Source: Gentiana macrophylla (lineage: Eukaryota; Streptophyta; Magnoliopsida; Gentianales; Gentianaceae). From it: DNA of 64,000 nucleotides. The notes below the pieces were generated by a model that made no database searches, was not told the DNA's origin, and was given only the letters and a program-made list of their open reading frames with translations. Of this stretch, positions 36,146 to 47,766 are shown piece by piece. The stretch covers positions 110,789,845 through 110,853,844 of the forward strand of contig CM047805.1 of NCBI GenBank assembly GCA_026214975.1. Direction: 5' to 3'. Positions within the stretch are counted from its first letter, which is position 1. Every line of letters begins with the position of its first letter. Made by a program: the position numbers and the translations under genes.

Positions 36146-39100
36146 TACATGATCTTGCTTGGGTGAGAGATCACCATCACCTTCATTGTCAGTTGACATA
36201 TAGGCAATCATTTTGGTGAGCGAGGTTTCCTTTGAACGACTGTTTGCAACTCTCCTATTCTAGCAAGGGTATGCCAGCTTCTTTTCAGTAAAGTTTTCCT
36301 GTCTCTTTTTATATTCAGTAGCTTTCTCAGGAGGTGGAGTTTGCAGTTCCACCCCGTCTCTTATTTATGTTCCTCCTTCAGAAGGTGGAGTTTGCCATTC
36401 CACCGGTCTCCTTTTTGTGCAAATATTTTCCACTTTTTTTCACAAGGCGGAGTTTCCCTTTCAATATTTGGTTGAAATTTTGTCTCCACTCTTTGGGCCA
36501 TTTTTGTAATTACACCATATAAGCACACCAGGACCACTTTGATTACGTTGCCGGTTGTAGGCCATCTAGTAATCTGCTTGTTGGTTATTGAACCCTCTTG
36601 AGCATAATTATGAAATGTTGAACAGATGTATTTCTCCATCAGTTGTTGGCTGTTTCCTTGTGTATTCCTATTTGCTGGCTTTCTCAGACTCAAAGCCAAA
36701 TGAATATCTTCTCATTACAAAGGAGCTTACTACTTTTTTTTTCTCATGCTGGAAAGGAGTTTTGGTAGCACACGTGATTTAGGTGTCAGAGTAGGCAACT
36801 TTCATTATGAGAGACTCCTAAAGTACGTTAGTCATGATCATGACCTTGGCAAGCTTGTATGCATTATTTTCAGTTATCTTTGTTGGAGAGAAAATTATGA
36901 CCAACAATACTGGTTACACTTGATTCATGTTACCAAACATTTCCTGCTGGTTGGACTGTGAGCATGGTTCTCATTGGACCTTATCACTTCATAGGATCTT
37001 CTCAAACTTTGATGTATATCAGCCATGGGCCTGTCTTTTTGTGCAGTTTAGCCTCATTATATGGGTAAGAATTAGATAAAACGAGGAAGAAGAGAATGAG
37101 CAAGATGAAATAAATCTTATTACATCATTTAAGTTACAATTTACGAGAGGTATATATAAAGGAATGGAAAAGCCCAAAACTCTAGACAAACAGACGGCGG
37201 GAACAAACAATTAAATGCAACAATTATGTTGTCCCTAACAGTAATAACATAAAGACAAGTACTAACCTAACTTAATAAATGATTAAGTGAGTACCCGGAC
37301 TAACCATAAAGTGTTATAACATAAATGTAAATAATGTATTAATAATTTAACACCCCCCTCAAGCTTGGTAGTATGTATGTTTGTGCTGCCAAGCTTGGTG
37401 AAAAGTTTGATGAAGAGATAAGGAGGAAGAGGCTTTGTCAGGATGTTGGAGTGTGATATCCTTGGAATCAATTCTTTCCTTGATAAAATGTCTATCTATC
37501 TCAACATGTGTAGTTTTATCATGTTGGATAGGATTTTCTGCTGTCATGAGAGCAGAAGTGTTGTCACTTAGTAGCTTGATAGGTGTAGGAATGTTGATCT
37601 TGATGTCTGAGAGAATCCTTCTTATCCATATACCTTCAGATATTCCAAGTGCTAGTGCTCTGAGTTCCGACTCAGCACTACTCTGGAAATAGTTGGTTGC
37701 TTCTTACTTCTCCATGTCACTAAGTTTTCCCAAACATAGGAACGATATTATGTATTAGATCTTCTGTCAGAGATGCTCCCCGCCCAATCAACATCAGTGT
37801 AGATGCTCACATCTCTGCAATCTGTTTTCCCAAAAAACAAGCCCTGGCCAGGGTTAGACTTGAGGTATCTCAAGATTCTATAGACAGCTTGCCAGTGTTA
37901 TGGTGCATGAACTGGCTAACAAGGCTGATTGCAAAGTTGATATCTGGTCTGGTTTGAAGTGATGACCTACAGGGTATTGCGAATCTTCCACCCTAATTTT
38001 TTTCCAGTTCTAGCTTATAGGCCACAACGTTCAAGAATGCCCTCTCTTACATTAAAGCAATTTCTCTTTTGAGGTTATGTGTCAATCTTGCTTCTTGTCT
38101 GATGATATCGGAGTACCTTCAATTGCAGTTTTGTCCAGTGCCGGTTGGTTTCGAGGCCTCCCCCCTCAAACAACCTGTAAAACATGACTAGCAACTAGAA
38201 GGGTTGCCTCTGGGACTCCCCTTTGACGCTAAAGTCAATATGAAATCAAGAGAGTTATATTGTGCTAGTATGTAAAAGAGTTGTGTACCCGTCAGTGAAT
38301 AATAAAATGAGTTTATATAGGTGTTGAGCCGTTAGTGCATTTACCAGCACGATGTTGTAGTGGAATGTGTTAAGACAACGTTGGATGAAAGCGGGAAACA
38401 TGCCCCAGGATTCCAATCATGGTGTAAATGGTAGAGACCTGCTCTATCACTCAGCTGCCGAGCCTGAGACCTTCCCATGGCCCCTCGGGTGGCTGGTCTG
38501 TATGATTAGCAAGCCCGCTAATAGAGATGGCCTTGCATGTATCGTAATCTGATCGTTCAATTTGAGCCCCCTGAGGGCCTGAACAGAAATTGCTCCTGTT
38601 CGATCCCGGGATTATTACCATGAGCTTTGTATCCTCAAGATTTAGACCTTTCATTGTCCTTGAATTCTTGTGATTATTTTAGACCTCATCATTGTCCTTT
38701 ACTGAATTCTTGAGGTTCATTTAGACCTCATCATTGTCCTTTCTTGAGATTCTGATATTTCTGTTTCAGTGTCCAGGCTTGAAGGTTTTGTTTCGAATAG
38801 GGAGCAGTCTTATGAAGACCCAATTGAAGAGTAAGGCTGCAGTAATAAGGAAACTTTTTTTTTAGTTCATAACTTTGAGAATACCAGATCATGATATTAT
38901 TGGCTTTGTGACCAGGTTGCTTTATGCTGTTTTCGTCGTCTCAAATGAGAATTCAACAGTTGCTGAATTGGCTGCAACATTACAGGCTGATCTTTCCCCA
39001 CTGCAAGCTGCTGCGTCTTTTGCCTGTCGGTTGGGATGGGCCGAGAAGTTAATCGATCCAGCATCCATCCTTCAAGATTCTAATGTAACAAACACTCCAA

Positions 39101-42100
39101 AAAGTTTACTTGGGGATGACGAGGATGGTTCTAGTGCTACTATGGGATCTGAAAATATATCCAATGATGGTAGTTCTGTCCAACAAGATGTCCCATGGAC
39201 AGAGAACTCCGTGCGTGCTTTAGGTTATGTCCGTGTTGCATTTGTGGTTGATGCTAATATAACATCTTATCTAATGATGGGATCTGTTTCACCAGGTTTA
39301 TCTGCGTTTCTCTTTTATTATTTTCTTTCGCCCATTCATTTTTTGTTATTATAATGCGTGGCATTCTTTTTTATTGTGTTGCGCAGGTCTTAAATCTCAT
39401 GCAGTGACGCTTTATGAAGCAGGAAAATTGGGTCATGCTTACATTGCTGATCTTTGCAAGGATCTGGGCTCATTGGAAGGTGCAAAATTTGAAGGAGAAC
39501 TACAGGAATTTGCTAATCATGCATTCAGTCTACGTTGTGTACTCGAATGCCTTAGCTCGGGTGGGGTGCTTGATGAAAAAGACCAGATTGGCATGCCTTC
39601 AAGTGATGAGGAGGTTGCTTCTGTGGTCGTGGACACTTCCTTTCCTGATGATTTAGGAGATCCCGTCATTTGTGATAGTAAATTAGGGAGCTTAGGCGTA
39701 CTGAAAGAAGAAAGTGATTCTCCTGGTGATCTAACTGGAAGCATGCATAGCGATGACGGATCTGTTATTTCATCTGAAGGAAGGAATGTCCACGTTGGGG
39801 GCTCTTCTACTGATATTGCCTCACATGTTAGTGAGAAACCGGTATTGAATGAAGCTTCAGATGCTGAAAATGGTCTGCTAAAGAAACAAAAAAAATATCG
39901 AGTGGATGTTCTTCGTTAGAAAGCTTGGCTGCTCTCTCACCAGCAACTTTAGATCGTTTATTTCTACGTGACTATGAAATTGTGGTATCAATGGTTCCGT
40001 TGCCACCTTCTTCAGTCTTGCCAGGACCCAAGGGACCAGTCCATTTTGGTCCCCCTTGTCACTCCTCAATGACTCCTTGGATGAGATTGGTCTTGTATTC
40101 TGCTGCAGTTAGTGGACCGCTGTCAGTTGTTCTGATGAAAGGGCAATGCTTAAGATTGCTTCCAGCCCCATTAGCTGGATGTGAGAAAGCTTTAATATGG
40201 TCTTGGGATGGATCAACAGTTGGGGGCTTAGGAGGAAAATTTGAAGGGAATTTAGTCAAGGGCAGTATTCTTTTACATTGTTTAAATTCACTTCTCAAAT
40301 ACTCAGCTGTACTGGTGCAACCTCTCAGTAAGGATGACCTTGATGAGAAGGGTAAAGTAGTAAGTTTGGATATTCCGTTGCCCTTAACGAATTCAGATGG
40401 CTCAACAGCTTGCATTGGTGAAGAAATGGGACTGAATTCTGAAGAAGGTGAAAAGCTGAATAAAATGTTAAGGCGCCTTGCAAGTAAAGTAAATCTTTGG
40501 ACAATAGGTTATATTCGTGTGCTGAGACTATCCAAAGAAAGCGACCAGGAAAATAGTTTACCTGATGATGACAAATACGAATGGGTCCCCTTGAGTGTAG
40601 AGTTTGGAATCCCACTTTTTAGTCCAAAGTTATGCAACTTAATGTGCAAAAGAGTGATTTCCTCCCAGTTGCTTCAAACAGATTCATTTACTCAGCATCA
40701 TGATGCAATGCATGAAATAAGGAAAAGGTTGCGAGATGCATGTGCTGAATATCAAGCAACAGGGCCAACTGCAAGACTTCTCTACCAAAAAGATCAACAT
40801 AAGGAGTCATCTCGGCAACTTATGAACTATGCCAGCGGAAGGTGGAACCCACTCGTTGATCCTTCTTCTCCTATTTCTGGGGCCATGAGCGAACACCAAA
40901 GAATAAAGCTTGCCAACCGACGCCACTCTCATACAGAAGTTCTGAGTTTTGATGGTAACATCTTGAGGTGCGTTATTCTTGATATGATTTTCTCTGTCCT
41001 TCTGTTAATGGCAGCTTCTGTTTCTTTAACAACTCAGAATCCACATACATATGTTCTACTTTCTAAACACATTCAGGGTGTGTTACCTACCGTTTGATTT
41101 GGAATTGTTTTGTTCAGCTCTCAAAAGACATTAACTATAATTAGAATTGGAATCCTATTCCCTTCATCTCAATTCCATAATTTATGTTCTAAGCTCTTAG
41201 CTAAGCTTTCCACTTCCAGTGACTTCTAAGGCTAGATTTAAAAAGCATAATATATATATATATATATCCAGAAGTTAGTTGCTTTAAAAGAACATCAAGC
41301 AGAAAAGCAAGTACCCAAAATGAAAAAAAATGTTTTCTCTAATAAAGATATGGGTAGCTGCCAGCGGGCCAGTACGTATTGCCACCAGACACAGGTGGCG
41401 GACTGGCGCCGTCGGTGGAGTCTGCAGGCTGGTGTATTCCTTAAGTTTTTTTTTTGCTAACTTTTCCTTGTTTCCTTTTTTTTAGGCATCTCTATTCCTT
41501 TTTTAACCGGTTTTTTGTATAAGTTTTTTTATTTTTTGTATTTTTTTGGGGGGGCTGTTGTTTTAATTAATAAAATTTATGAAAAATTGTGTAATATTTT
41601 GGCATTGTGTCATTGAATTTTGCATACCGTCTTTGTTATTAATTTTTTTTCAAGAATTACTAGAGAAGTTATGTGATAAATCTAATCATGCCATCAAATT
41701 GGTAAAACCGTTACGCATTGTGTCTTCTCATTTGATGATTGACCGCTATTACTGGAAAGTAAATAAAATATATTAAAAGAAGTGAGAGTAATGCTTTTGA
41801 GTGCCATTATATTTTTTTTCTTGATAATTCTAAGCAATTGGATTAATAAGAAGAATTGGAATTGAAATGAATTATAGGACACTTGTATGGTTTTGCCCAA
41901 CAAGGATATTAGTACTGTGGTAGTTGCCAAACATTAGTAATAAAGAGCTGCTTCATCCTTTTTGTTTAATCATGTCTGATGTTCTACTTTTTATTTTTGT
42001 AAATAAGTTGATGACGTCATTGAAAACTTCTTTTTTTTACTTCGTTGAAATAGTTTCAGAAATTTCCAACCCTGTATAAGTTTAAAGTGTGTTATTGCAG

Positions 42101-42335
42101 ATCCTATGCTCTGTCTCCTGTTTATGAAGCTGCCACCAGGCCTGTGGATGATTCCCCTTTAAGCACCATAAAAGTAGAGTCAGACGACTCTGACAGTAAA
42201 GAAGTAATTTTACCTGGTGTAAACCTTCTTTTTGATGGAGCAGACTTGTGCCCTTTTGATATCAGCGCGTGTCTGCAGGCTCGTCAACCTGTATCTTTGA
42301 TTGCAGAAGCCTCAATGGCATCCGCAGGGTTTTAA
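29842..42335 (+). CDS. FAM91-family protein (ten coding exons)
   Basis: Homologue of the conserved eukaryotic FAM91 family (animal FAM91A1, Arabidopsis At1g35220). Animal members act with WDR11 and TBC1D23 in capturing endosome-derived vesicles at the trans-Golgi; the plant role is inferred. Coding exons: 29842-29969, 31875-31994, 33009-33105, 35046-35152, 35531-35653, 35749-35902, 38770-38830, 38916-39295, 39387-40967, 42101-42335, about 995 codons, the usual family length. The start reads MQHAPATIEEQLVLKAIKEE. Later landmarks are LFPYHLAEYVCRVMRVSP, FSAADALRLTGIGRNEFID and RALGYVRVAFVVDANIT; the end is LQARQPVSLIAEAS...GF. All junctions are GT-AG and agree in phase except for one missing base in exon 2 (an A run near 31983) and one in exon 9 (near 39916, where TAG appears). 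Without those bases the frame would end early, so this is an error-bearing or recently damaged copy of an otherwise intact gene. Confidence 0.9.
30527..31483. mobile_element. Solo LTR, Ty3/gypsy-type, in FAM91 intron 1
   Basis: Begins TGTAATGACCC and ends GGGGTATTACA, the short inverted termini typical of plant chromovirus-type gypsy LTRs. It is flanked by GTCTAT (30521-30526) and GTCCAT (31484-31489), a near-perfect 5-6 bp target duplication. It has no coding capacity and contains a nested copia/TRIM-like remnant. Confidence 0.65.
30907..31192 (+). mobile_element. Nested TRIM-like remnant
   Basis: A 73-bp segment (30907-30979, TGTAGAAGTG...TTCAACA) is followed at once by TGATATCAGAGC, a one-base variant of the initiator-Met primer-binding site TGGTATCAGAGC. 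A related segment starts at 31145 (TGTTGAAGTGTTTAGTATGT). Short direct terminal repeats around a primer site and an interior of about 165 bp fit a TRIM. The right repeat is truncated or diverged after about 45 bp. Confidence 0.5.
33297..34620 (-). mobile_element. Antisense LINE fragment in FAM91 intron 3
   Basis: Read on the minus strand, a zinc-knuckle-like WPEYSDFCKCIGHGLWKGF (about 34500-34440) follows IWIGEDAHTGQWQRVEPE, as in plant LINE ORF1 (DUF4283-type) proteins. A 131-codon acidic frame lies further on (34065-33670). The T run at 33297-33312 on the + strand would be the poly(A) tail of the inserted copy. Several frame changes; no RT is visible. The fragment is 5'-truncated or internally deleted. 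Confidence 0.6.
36081..36142. repeat. (CT)n microsatellite
   Basis: About 30 CT units in the FAM91 intron between the exons at 35902 and 38770. Confidence 0.95.
36320..36475 (+). repeat. Short tandem repeat, unit about 55 bp
   Basis: Three imperfect units, each with GGTGGAGTTTGC..TTCCACC-like text (36332, 36385, and a weaker copy near 36446 reading ggcggagtttccc) followed by a pyrimidine-rich segment with 'gtctc'. Non-coding. Confidence 0.6.
37060..37352 (-). mobile_element. 3' LTR of an antisense copia element
   Basis: On the minus strand the sequence TTGAGGGGGG, a polypurine tract, is followed by TGTTAAATTATTAATAC, the start of an LTR about 290 bp long. It lies directly after a copia RNase H coding region, as expected for a 3' LTR. 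The far end near 37060 is approximate. Confidence 0.65.
37353..38060 (-). pseudogene. Antisense copia polyprotein 3' end (RT tail/RNase H)
   Basis: The minus strand reads SSAESELRALALGISEGIWI near 37690-37630, then IRRILSDIKINIPTPIKLL, SDNTSALMTAENPIQHDKT and THVEIDRHFIKERID, the conserved end of Ty1/copia RNase H. More distal RT-like text is broken by stops. It lies inside the FAM91 intron, antisense to the gene. Confidence 0.85.
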
Positions 42336-43196
42336 ATTTAAGCAAGTCCCCCCAGACTGCGATTGACGTTTGGAGTTGTTTCTCCCAATTTTCTCTGATG
42401 GGAGCATCAAACGGTTCGTGTTGTTATGGATTTCTTGACTGTGCCATTGGGGGGGCTGAGTATGTATCACAAATATGTCTTATTTCAAGGTATGCGCCAT
42501 AAAACGTCTTCCATTTTGCTCTTTGTGTTTTATACCTGGAAAAGATTCAGCTCAATTTAACTACGGTTCAATTTACTGCCACTAGAGAAGTAAAAATCAT
42601 CTCCCTAGCTTATTTTAGCAGCGCCCCTCTGTATTCAATCGTGCCTTAGTGATATGTTCCCCGTATATCGGTTCATTATATTCATCTGAATATCTTCAGT
42701 AAATAAATAAGAATAAAAGTGAAATATGGAACTTAAATTTCAGTACTGCTATGTTCCTTTCAGGTTTCCATGATAAATGATAGCCTCCGTTTGCTTATAT
42801 TTTGCTCTGTGTTTGCAGGTGGTGGTTTATTATTCTTGTCCATCTCTGTTAATATATGGGTTTGATACGCCTGGAAACCATTATTATAGTTATAAGGAAC
42901 TATACATTATATTTTTATGTAGGTTTTGTATGGTTTTGCCTTTGTTCCTGACAGTGTATAATTTTTTGAACTTACATCATGCATGTGTAAGTGTAAGGCA
43001 TATATTTTTTTTTACTAGTGTTTAATTTTTACTCATCAGAGGAAGAATTATCTTTGATATTATTACTATTTCATTCAACGTAGCTGTTTTTGTTTTTTTT
43101 TTGTTTTTATTTTTTTCTTTCTAAAGAAAATAAGGGTTGAACTGCACATAAAAAACTTTAAGGCAGTTGTTAAAAGGCACAACATGTAATTTACAT
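42336..43196. other. FAM91 3' UTR and intergenic DNA
   Basis: Sequence after the FAM91 stop (TAA at 42333-42335). The first few hundred bases are probably 3' UTR; several AATAAA-like sites occur near 42700. No further gene recognised. Confidence 0.45.
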
Positions 43197-43317
43197 TCGG
43201 GGTACCACGATGATATTCGACTCTAGAAAGTCGAATTTAAGCTTAATATTTGACTTTTGTATGTTGATTTTTAAGCTTCTATAAAGCTGAAGTGTGGTTT
43301 CACGGTATTCCGCATCT
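43197..43317. repeat. Small foldback element (candidate MITE)
   Basis: The left end 'cggggtaccacgatg' is roughly complementary to the right end 'ttcacggtattccg', with an internal palindrome 'attcgactctagaaagtcgaat' in part. Similar in style to the MITE at 5291-5462 but not clearly the same family. Confidence 0.35.
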
Positions 43318-43571
43318 ACGTTTAAATTACCCGTCTGCTTCATAACTCGTAATATTGTAACGATGCATGTGTTTAAATATTACTACCTTCTTTCGTCAAT
43401 GAATAGTAGTTGTTTAGAAGTTTTCATATAGATTGACAAATTTGATTAATGCATATATTTTTTAATATTTTTTTTGGTTCATAAAGTCTAGAACGTCCGT
43501 TGTTTATCATTAATACAATGATTTATTATATAAAATGTGGTAACATAGATAATAAGATAAATAAATATTGA

Positions 43572-43735
43572 TTTGGTATTATAAAATTACATTTGTTTAT
43601 GGACAAAATTAAGGCTATGTAGTAGAAACAACCTGACCCATATTTTTAACATATTTGTTGCCTCTTCTCCGTCTTCCGTCTCTACTACATAGCCTGAATT
43701 TTGTCCATAAACAAATGTAATTTTATAATACCAAA
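43572..43735. repeat. Long hairpin, 55-bp arms
   Basis: Arm 43572-43626 ('ttggtattataaaattac...gctatgtagtaga') and arm 43681-43735 are reverse complements with one or two mismatches around a 54-base loop. Parts of the loop (aacaacctgaccc and the 'tttttaacatatttgtt' block) reappear inverted just outside the right arm at 43752-43785, but in the same relative order as in the loop. Confidence 0.85.
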
Positions 43736-43785
43736 AAAGAAAAAAGTCTTTGGGTCAGGTTGTTTAGTAACAAATATGTTAAAAA

Positions 43786-45258
43786 TGTTGACTTTTTTCA
43801 AGTTACTAGCAAAGTGAACGATTCCTTCATCTGGAAGGGTATTGTGAGAAGTTTCCAAAGTGTTAGTGACGGTTTTGTCTGGAATATTGGGGATGGTAAG
43901 GATGTTCTTATGTGGGATGATGTTTGGCTTAATGGTTCTCCTTTAAGGGATATTATTGATTGTGAAGTTGATATTAGGGATCAAAATATTTTTGTTGATA
44001 GTATTATCTCTGAGGATAAATCCTGGTGCTTTGAGAAGCTGCATACTATGTTGCCGAGACATGTTATTGATTCCATAAGAGGTCTTCCTCTTAGTCTAGA
44101 CCCCATGGTTAAGGATCGGCGCTATTGGCAATTTACTAGTAATGGAAAGTACTCCACTAAAACTGGGGTTCGGTTCTTAAGAAATGGTTGGAATGATGAT
44201 CCCATAATCTTTGATTGGAAATCTGTTTGGAAATGTTTGATTCCGGAGAAAGTTAAAATGTTTGTTTGGCTGGTCATTCACGGTAAGCTTCTTACCAATG
44301 AGGCGAGATTCACCAGAAATTTAACCTCTTCGAATACTTGTGAAAGATGTAATCTTCATGTTGAAGATATCTCTCACTGCCTTGCCGATTGTCACTTTGC
44401 AAAAAGGATTTGGAAATGCAACCCTCTTAGGAGATTCTTTATTCAACAAGATTTCGCCTCAGAGAATTGGATGAAATCGAATTTGAAGGACCAAGATTAT
44501 GTGTCCGATTCTTACTATAGGGGTCCTTCCAATGCCCTTTTCTCTATGGCCCTGTGGGGTATATGGAAAGACAGAAATAATGTCATTTTTAACAGAACTT
44601 CTACTAATCTTGTTCATATATGTAAGCAAATTGTCTTTCAGGCTAATGAGTTTGTTATTAATTCGTAGAATTCTTCAACAGCCCCTTCCAACAAGTCCAT
44701 TAAATGGGTTGGTTGGCAGGCCCCTCCTCAGGGTTGGATCAAACTTAATACGGATGCTAGTCGTTGTGTTACTTCGGGTCACTCAGCTTTGGGTGGTGTT
44801 GCTAGAGACCATGAGGGTAAGTGGCTATATGGTTTCTATGGAAATTCTAATAAGTCTCAAATTTTTTGTGCAGAGCTTAAAGCTATTCGGGAAGGGCTCA
44901 AGTTGGCTTGGGATAAGGGACATAGAAGTGTCATCATTGAATCAGACTCGTTGTCACCGTCGGATGCATATTACAAGATGAAGAGTGGAGGCGAGAGAAG
45001 GCTTTGCTCATTGAAGATCAGAGAATGTTTCAAGAGGGACTGGAGATGTATTATCCAGCATACCCTTAGAGAAGGAAACCGTGTTGCAGATCGTCTTGCC
45101 GGCTTAGGGCAATCCATTGAAGAAAATCTCATTGTTTTGAATAATCCCCCTGACTGTATTTGTACTCTTTTAGTAGATGACATTAGAGGCGTTCTTTTGC
45201 CTAGACTTTAGTTTTTGTTTTTTGGGGCTCTAGCCCCCCGTTTTGTACCAAAAAAAAA
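43786..45258 (+). pseudogene. LINE C-terminal region with zf-RVT and RNase H
   Basis: Reads through a long frame to 44668: FVWNIGDGKDVLMWDDVWL, YWQFTSNGKYSTKTGVRFL, then the zf-RVT domain FDWKSVWKCLIPEKVKMFVW with a Cys/His cluster CERCNLHVEDISHCLADC. After a TAG at 44666-44668, RNase H (RVT_3 type) follows to 45211: GWIKLNTDAS, FCAELKAIREGLKLAWDKG, IIESDS and REGNRVADRLAGLG. The RT itself is absent, so the copy is 5'-truncated. It ends in 'gccccccgttttgtacc' and a short poly(A) at 45250-45259. The single stop and good conservation suggest a fairly young insertion, or an RNase-H-type gene of LINE origin. Confidence 0.8.
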
Positions 45259-45419
45259 AGGAAGACGGAGAAGAGGTACAAAGATTTAAACTATTTTAAC
45301 ATGTCTTCTACAGAGATGGAGGAAGTAGAAATACTTCATAGGGGCTAGTAAATTATAAACCTACCAAGTGGAGTATGATTTATTTTGTGAAGGGGATATG
45401 GATAATCTGAAAACCTAAT

Positions 45420-45895
45420 CGAACCGGGGTATTTTGAATCGGTTCGGTTCGGTTTTCAAAATAGAAAAATCGAAATTTTGATTCGGTTACGGTTAGTGCT
45501 GTAAATTATCCGAAACAGAACAGAAAACCGAAACTGAACCGAAAACCAAACTGTTTATACCGAAACCAAATAGAAAAAACCAAATCGTTTATAACCATAT
45601 AGTGAATCAAACTGTTGTAATTGTATAATTTGGATGAAATTTGGTTATTTCGACTAGGTTTTCGGTTAATCAAACGGTTATATCGGTTCGGTTCAATTCG
45701 GTTATCTATGATTATTTACTTTTAATTTTATTTCGTCTTTTTTGTTTACCGACCGAACCGAACATGTTATTTCAGTCGGTTCGGTTCGGTTTTCTTTTAC
45801 AAAACGGTTCGGTTTCGACTCAGATTTTCAATTAACCGAAAATTTTGGTTCGGTTACGGCTATTAACCGATCCGAACCGAATCGTGTACACCCAT
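45420..45895. repeat. CGGTT/AACCG-rich foldback-type repeat
   Basis: Clusters of 'cggttcggttcggtt' and 'accgaaaccgaa' in both orientations run throughout. The left part is rich in the AACCG orientation and the right part in both. This AT-rich repeat with CGGTT blocks is common in plant intergenic DNA and is non-coding. Confidence 0.6.
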
Positions 45896-45899
45896 AAAT

Positions 45900-46062
45900 T
45901 TATTTATTTATTTTTAATTTCTTTTTTTAATTTTTTTGTCGGAAACGAAAGGCCTAAACTACGGGAGGCAAGGATCGAACCCGGGTCTCCCCACACTGGA
46001 GCCCGGGTAGACCCTAGTGATAACCACTAGGGTATATACCTTGGTACCACCCATAATTTTCT
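45900..46062 (-). mobile_element. tRNA-derived SINE
   Basis: On the minus strand there is an A-box-like TAGTGGTTATCACTAGGG at about 46028-46011 and a B-box GGGTTCGATCC at about 45980-45970, spaced as in RNA polymerase III promoters. An A-rich tail follows (T-rich on the + strand at 45899-45940). It does not fold as an intact tRNA, so a SINE is the better call. Confidence 0.65.
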
Positions 46063-47766
46063 TTATAGTGCAAATTAAACTTGGTTTAGATTAGGTATAT
46101 AAACTGATTACCCACTCAAAAGAAAAAAAAAAAAAAAAGAAGCCTGATTACCCTGTGGGATCCGGGGTCGTGATAACGGGGTGGGGGGCATGACGGGAGG
46201 TTCTTCTCAGGGCCGCCCTTACGCTAAGCGGCGGCGAGATCTGGTCTTAAGCGGTGTGTCGAAAAGCCAATACCAGTGCATGTTTTCTTTAAAAGAAAAA
46301 AAAATCGTGTAGATTTAATCCGATCCAACCTAATATAATATGTTAATTTTCTTTTTTGATAAATGCCCTTTTTTTTTTTTACTCTAATTGATAAATGCCC
46401 CAGTAAAAAAATTTACTTGACCCAAAAAAAATAGATATATACAAACAATTTTTTTGTTTTGTTTTATGACTTTATCTATATTATTAATTTATTGTATATA
46501 TCTATATTATAGAAGAAAAAAAAAACACACACACAAAAATAAATAAAACAAACAAAAATAGATAGAACTCATTTTTCACTCCTAAGTTCCGGCCCTCCCC
46601 TTCAGTCATACATTCGTTTCCCCAGCTCCCCTGCCACTTGAGCTGTTGATTTTTATTTTTATTTTTTTTTGTTTTTTGTTTTCCTTTCCTTCTTTCAATT
46701 TCTCATTTATAAATGATAAATTCTATTCTCAAATTCTCAAGTGAGAAGATAATGGTTAATGAAATTGATAATTCTACTTTGATTAGTGATTTCGTCTCTA
46801 ATTGTGTTGCAAGAGCGATCTTGAAATAGTAATATATAAGTATGTTTTATGTATATCGCATTATGAATTTGGTTTTAGTTTTAAATATCTTTGAAAATAC
46901 TACTTCAGAGGCGTGTTTTGAGACTATCAATAATGTTAGAAAAATGTGACAAAACATACTGAATGAATGATCTCCAGCGACGTATAAAACGTTTCTTTAA
47001 AGAGATGTTTTAAGACACTCTTTCAGATTCAATTGAAAGATCTACTTTTGAGACACAATATGTTTTCTTGATGACGCTCTAAAAAACTTCATTATCTTTC
47101 ACACCGAATTCGATGTCTCCTATATATATACAACGAAAAGATATCGTCCCTCTTCACGAAAAGAACAAACCAGGTTCGTCTTCAAAGGATGTGTCCCAAT
47201 GACCATGCACAACCAAAATGATGTGTCTCAATGAAAATTCCTTCTACGAAAAATCAGTCGAACCCCGCTTTTTTCGGCGACACTGTCACTCGCGGCTCGA
47301 TTGTCAACAACACATTCAAAACAAAAATAAAAACAGACTTTCATGTGAATAAAATATCTAACAAATAACTTGAATTTTGTCTTACGGATGTTAAAAACGC
47401 GATAAGTATGTTTTAAAAAAGACAACTTTAACTAAAAGCGCCTAATTTGACTCGGGAGCAGTACAGCTCAACAAACGCGGCGCCACCCTCTTCTTCCTCA
47501 TATCTCTACGTGAATCGAAGTGATCGATCGATGAGATAATCAAACTACTGTGATTTACATCTAACATATAAACTGTGTGGTTCTGATCATCTCACGAGTC
47601 ACTTCACTTTAAAAACCCTCGTCACAAAGAAGTTTCCGAGCATGACTCAGTTTACTACGTCGCAGAAAGAAAGGCAGTGAACTTTCTCAAAAAGGGAAAA
47701 AAAAAGAAAAAGAAGAAAAAATCTCACTCGTAAAGATAGTATATCCCATCGCCTAAAAGTTAGTAC
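46063..47766. other. Intergenic DNA upstream of ISA3; no gene
   Basis: AT-rich with many A and T runs. A GC-rich patch lies at 46140-46260. No coding pattern or known element recognised. Confidence 0.45.

Larger units (their letters stand above)
43383..45331. mobile_element. Stowaway-like repeat interrupted by a LINE
   Basis: The left edge 'actaccttctttcgtcaatg' and the right edge 'gatggaggaagtagaa' are complementary in the CTACYTYCTYYRTC manner of Stowaway/mariner-type plant MITEs. Between them lie a hairpin at 43572-43735 and a LINE coding region. 'cctcttctccgtcttcc' at 43661 is repeated inverted at 45261-45277 (ggaagacggagaagagg), bracketing the LINE. Confidence 0.45.

Noticed and set aside
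38370..38640. Possible tRNA or SINE with GGTAGAGACCTG and GTTCGATCCCGGG
   Set aside because: The A-box-like and B-box-like stretches are about 170 bp apart, too far for Pol III, and no cloverleaf forms.
39517..40615. Open frames of 75-118 codons on the minus strand within FAM91 exon 9
   Set aside because: They are shadows of the conserved sense coding sequence; no domain and no independent support.
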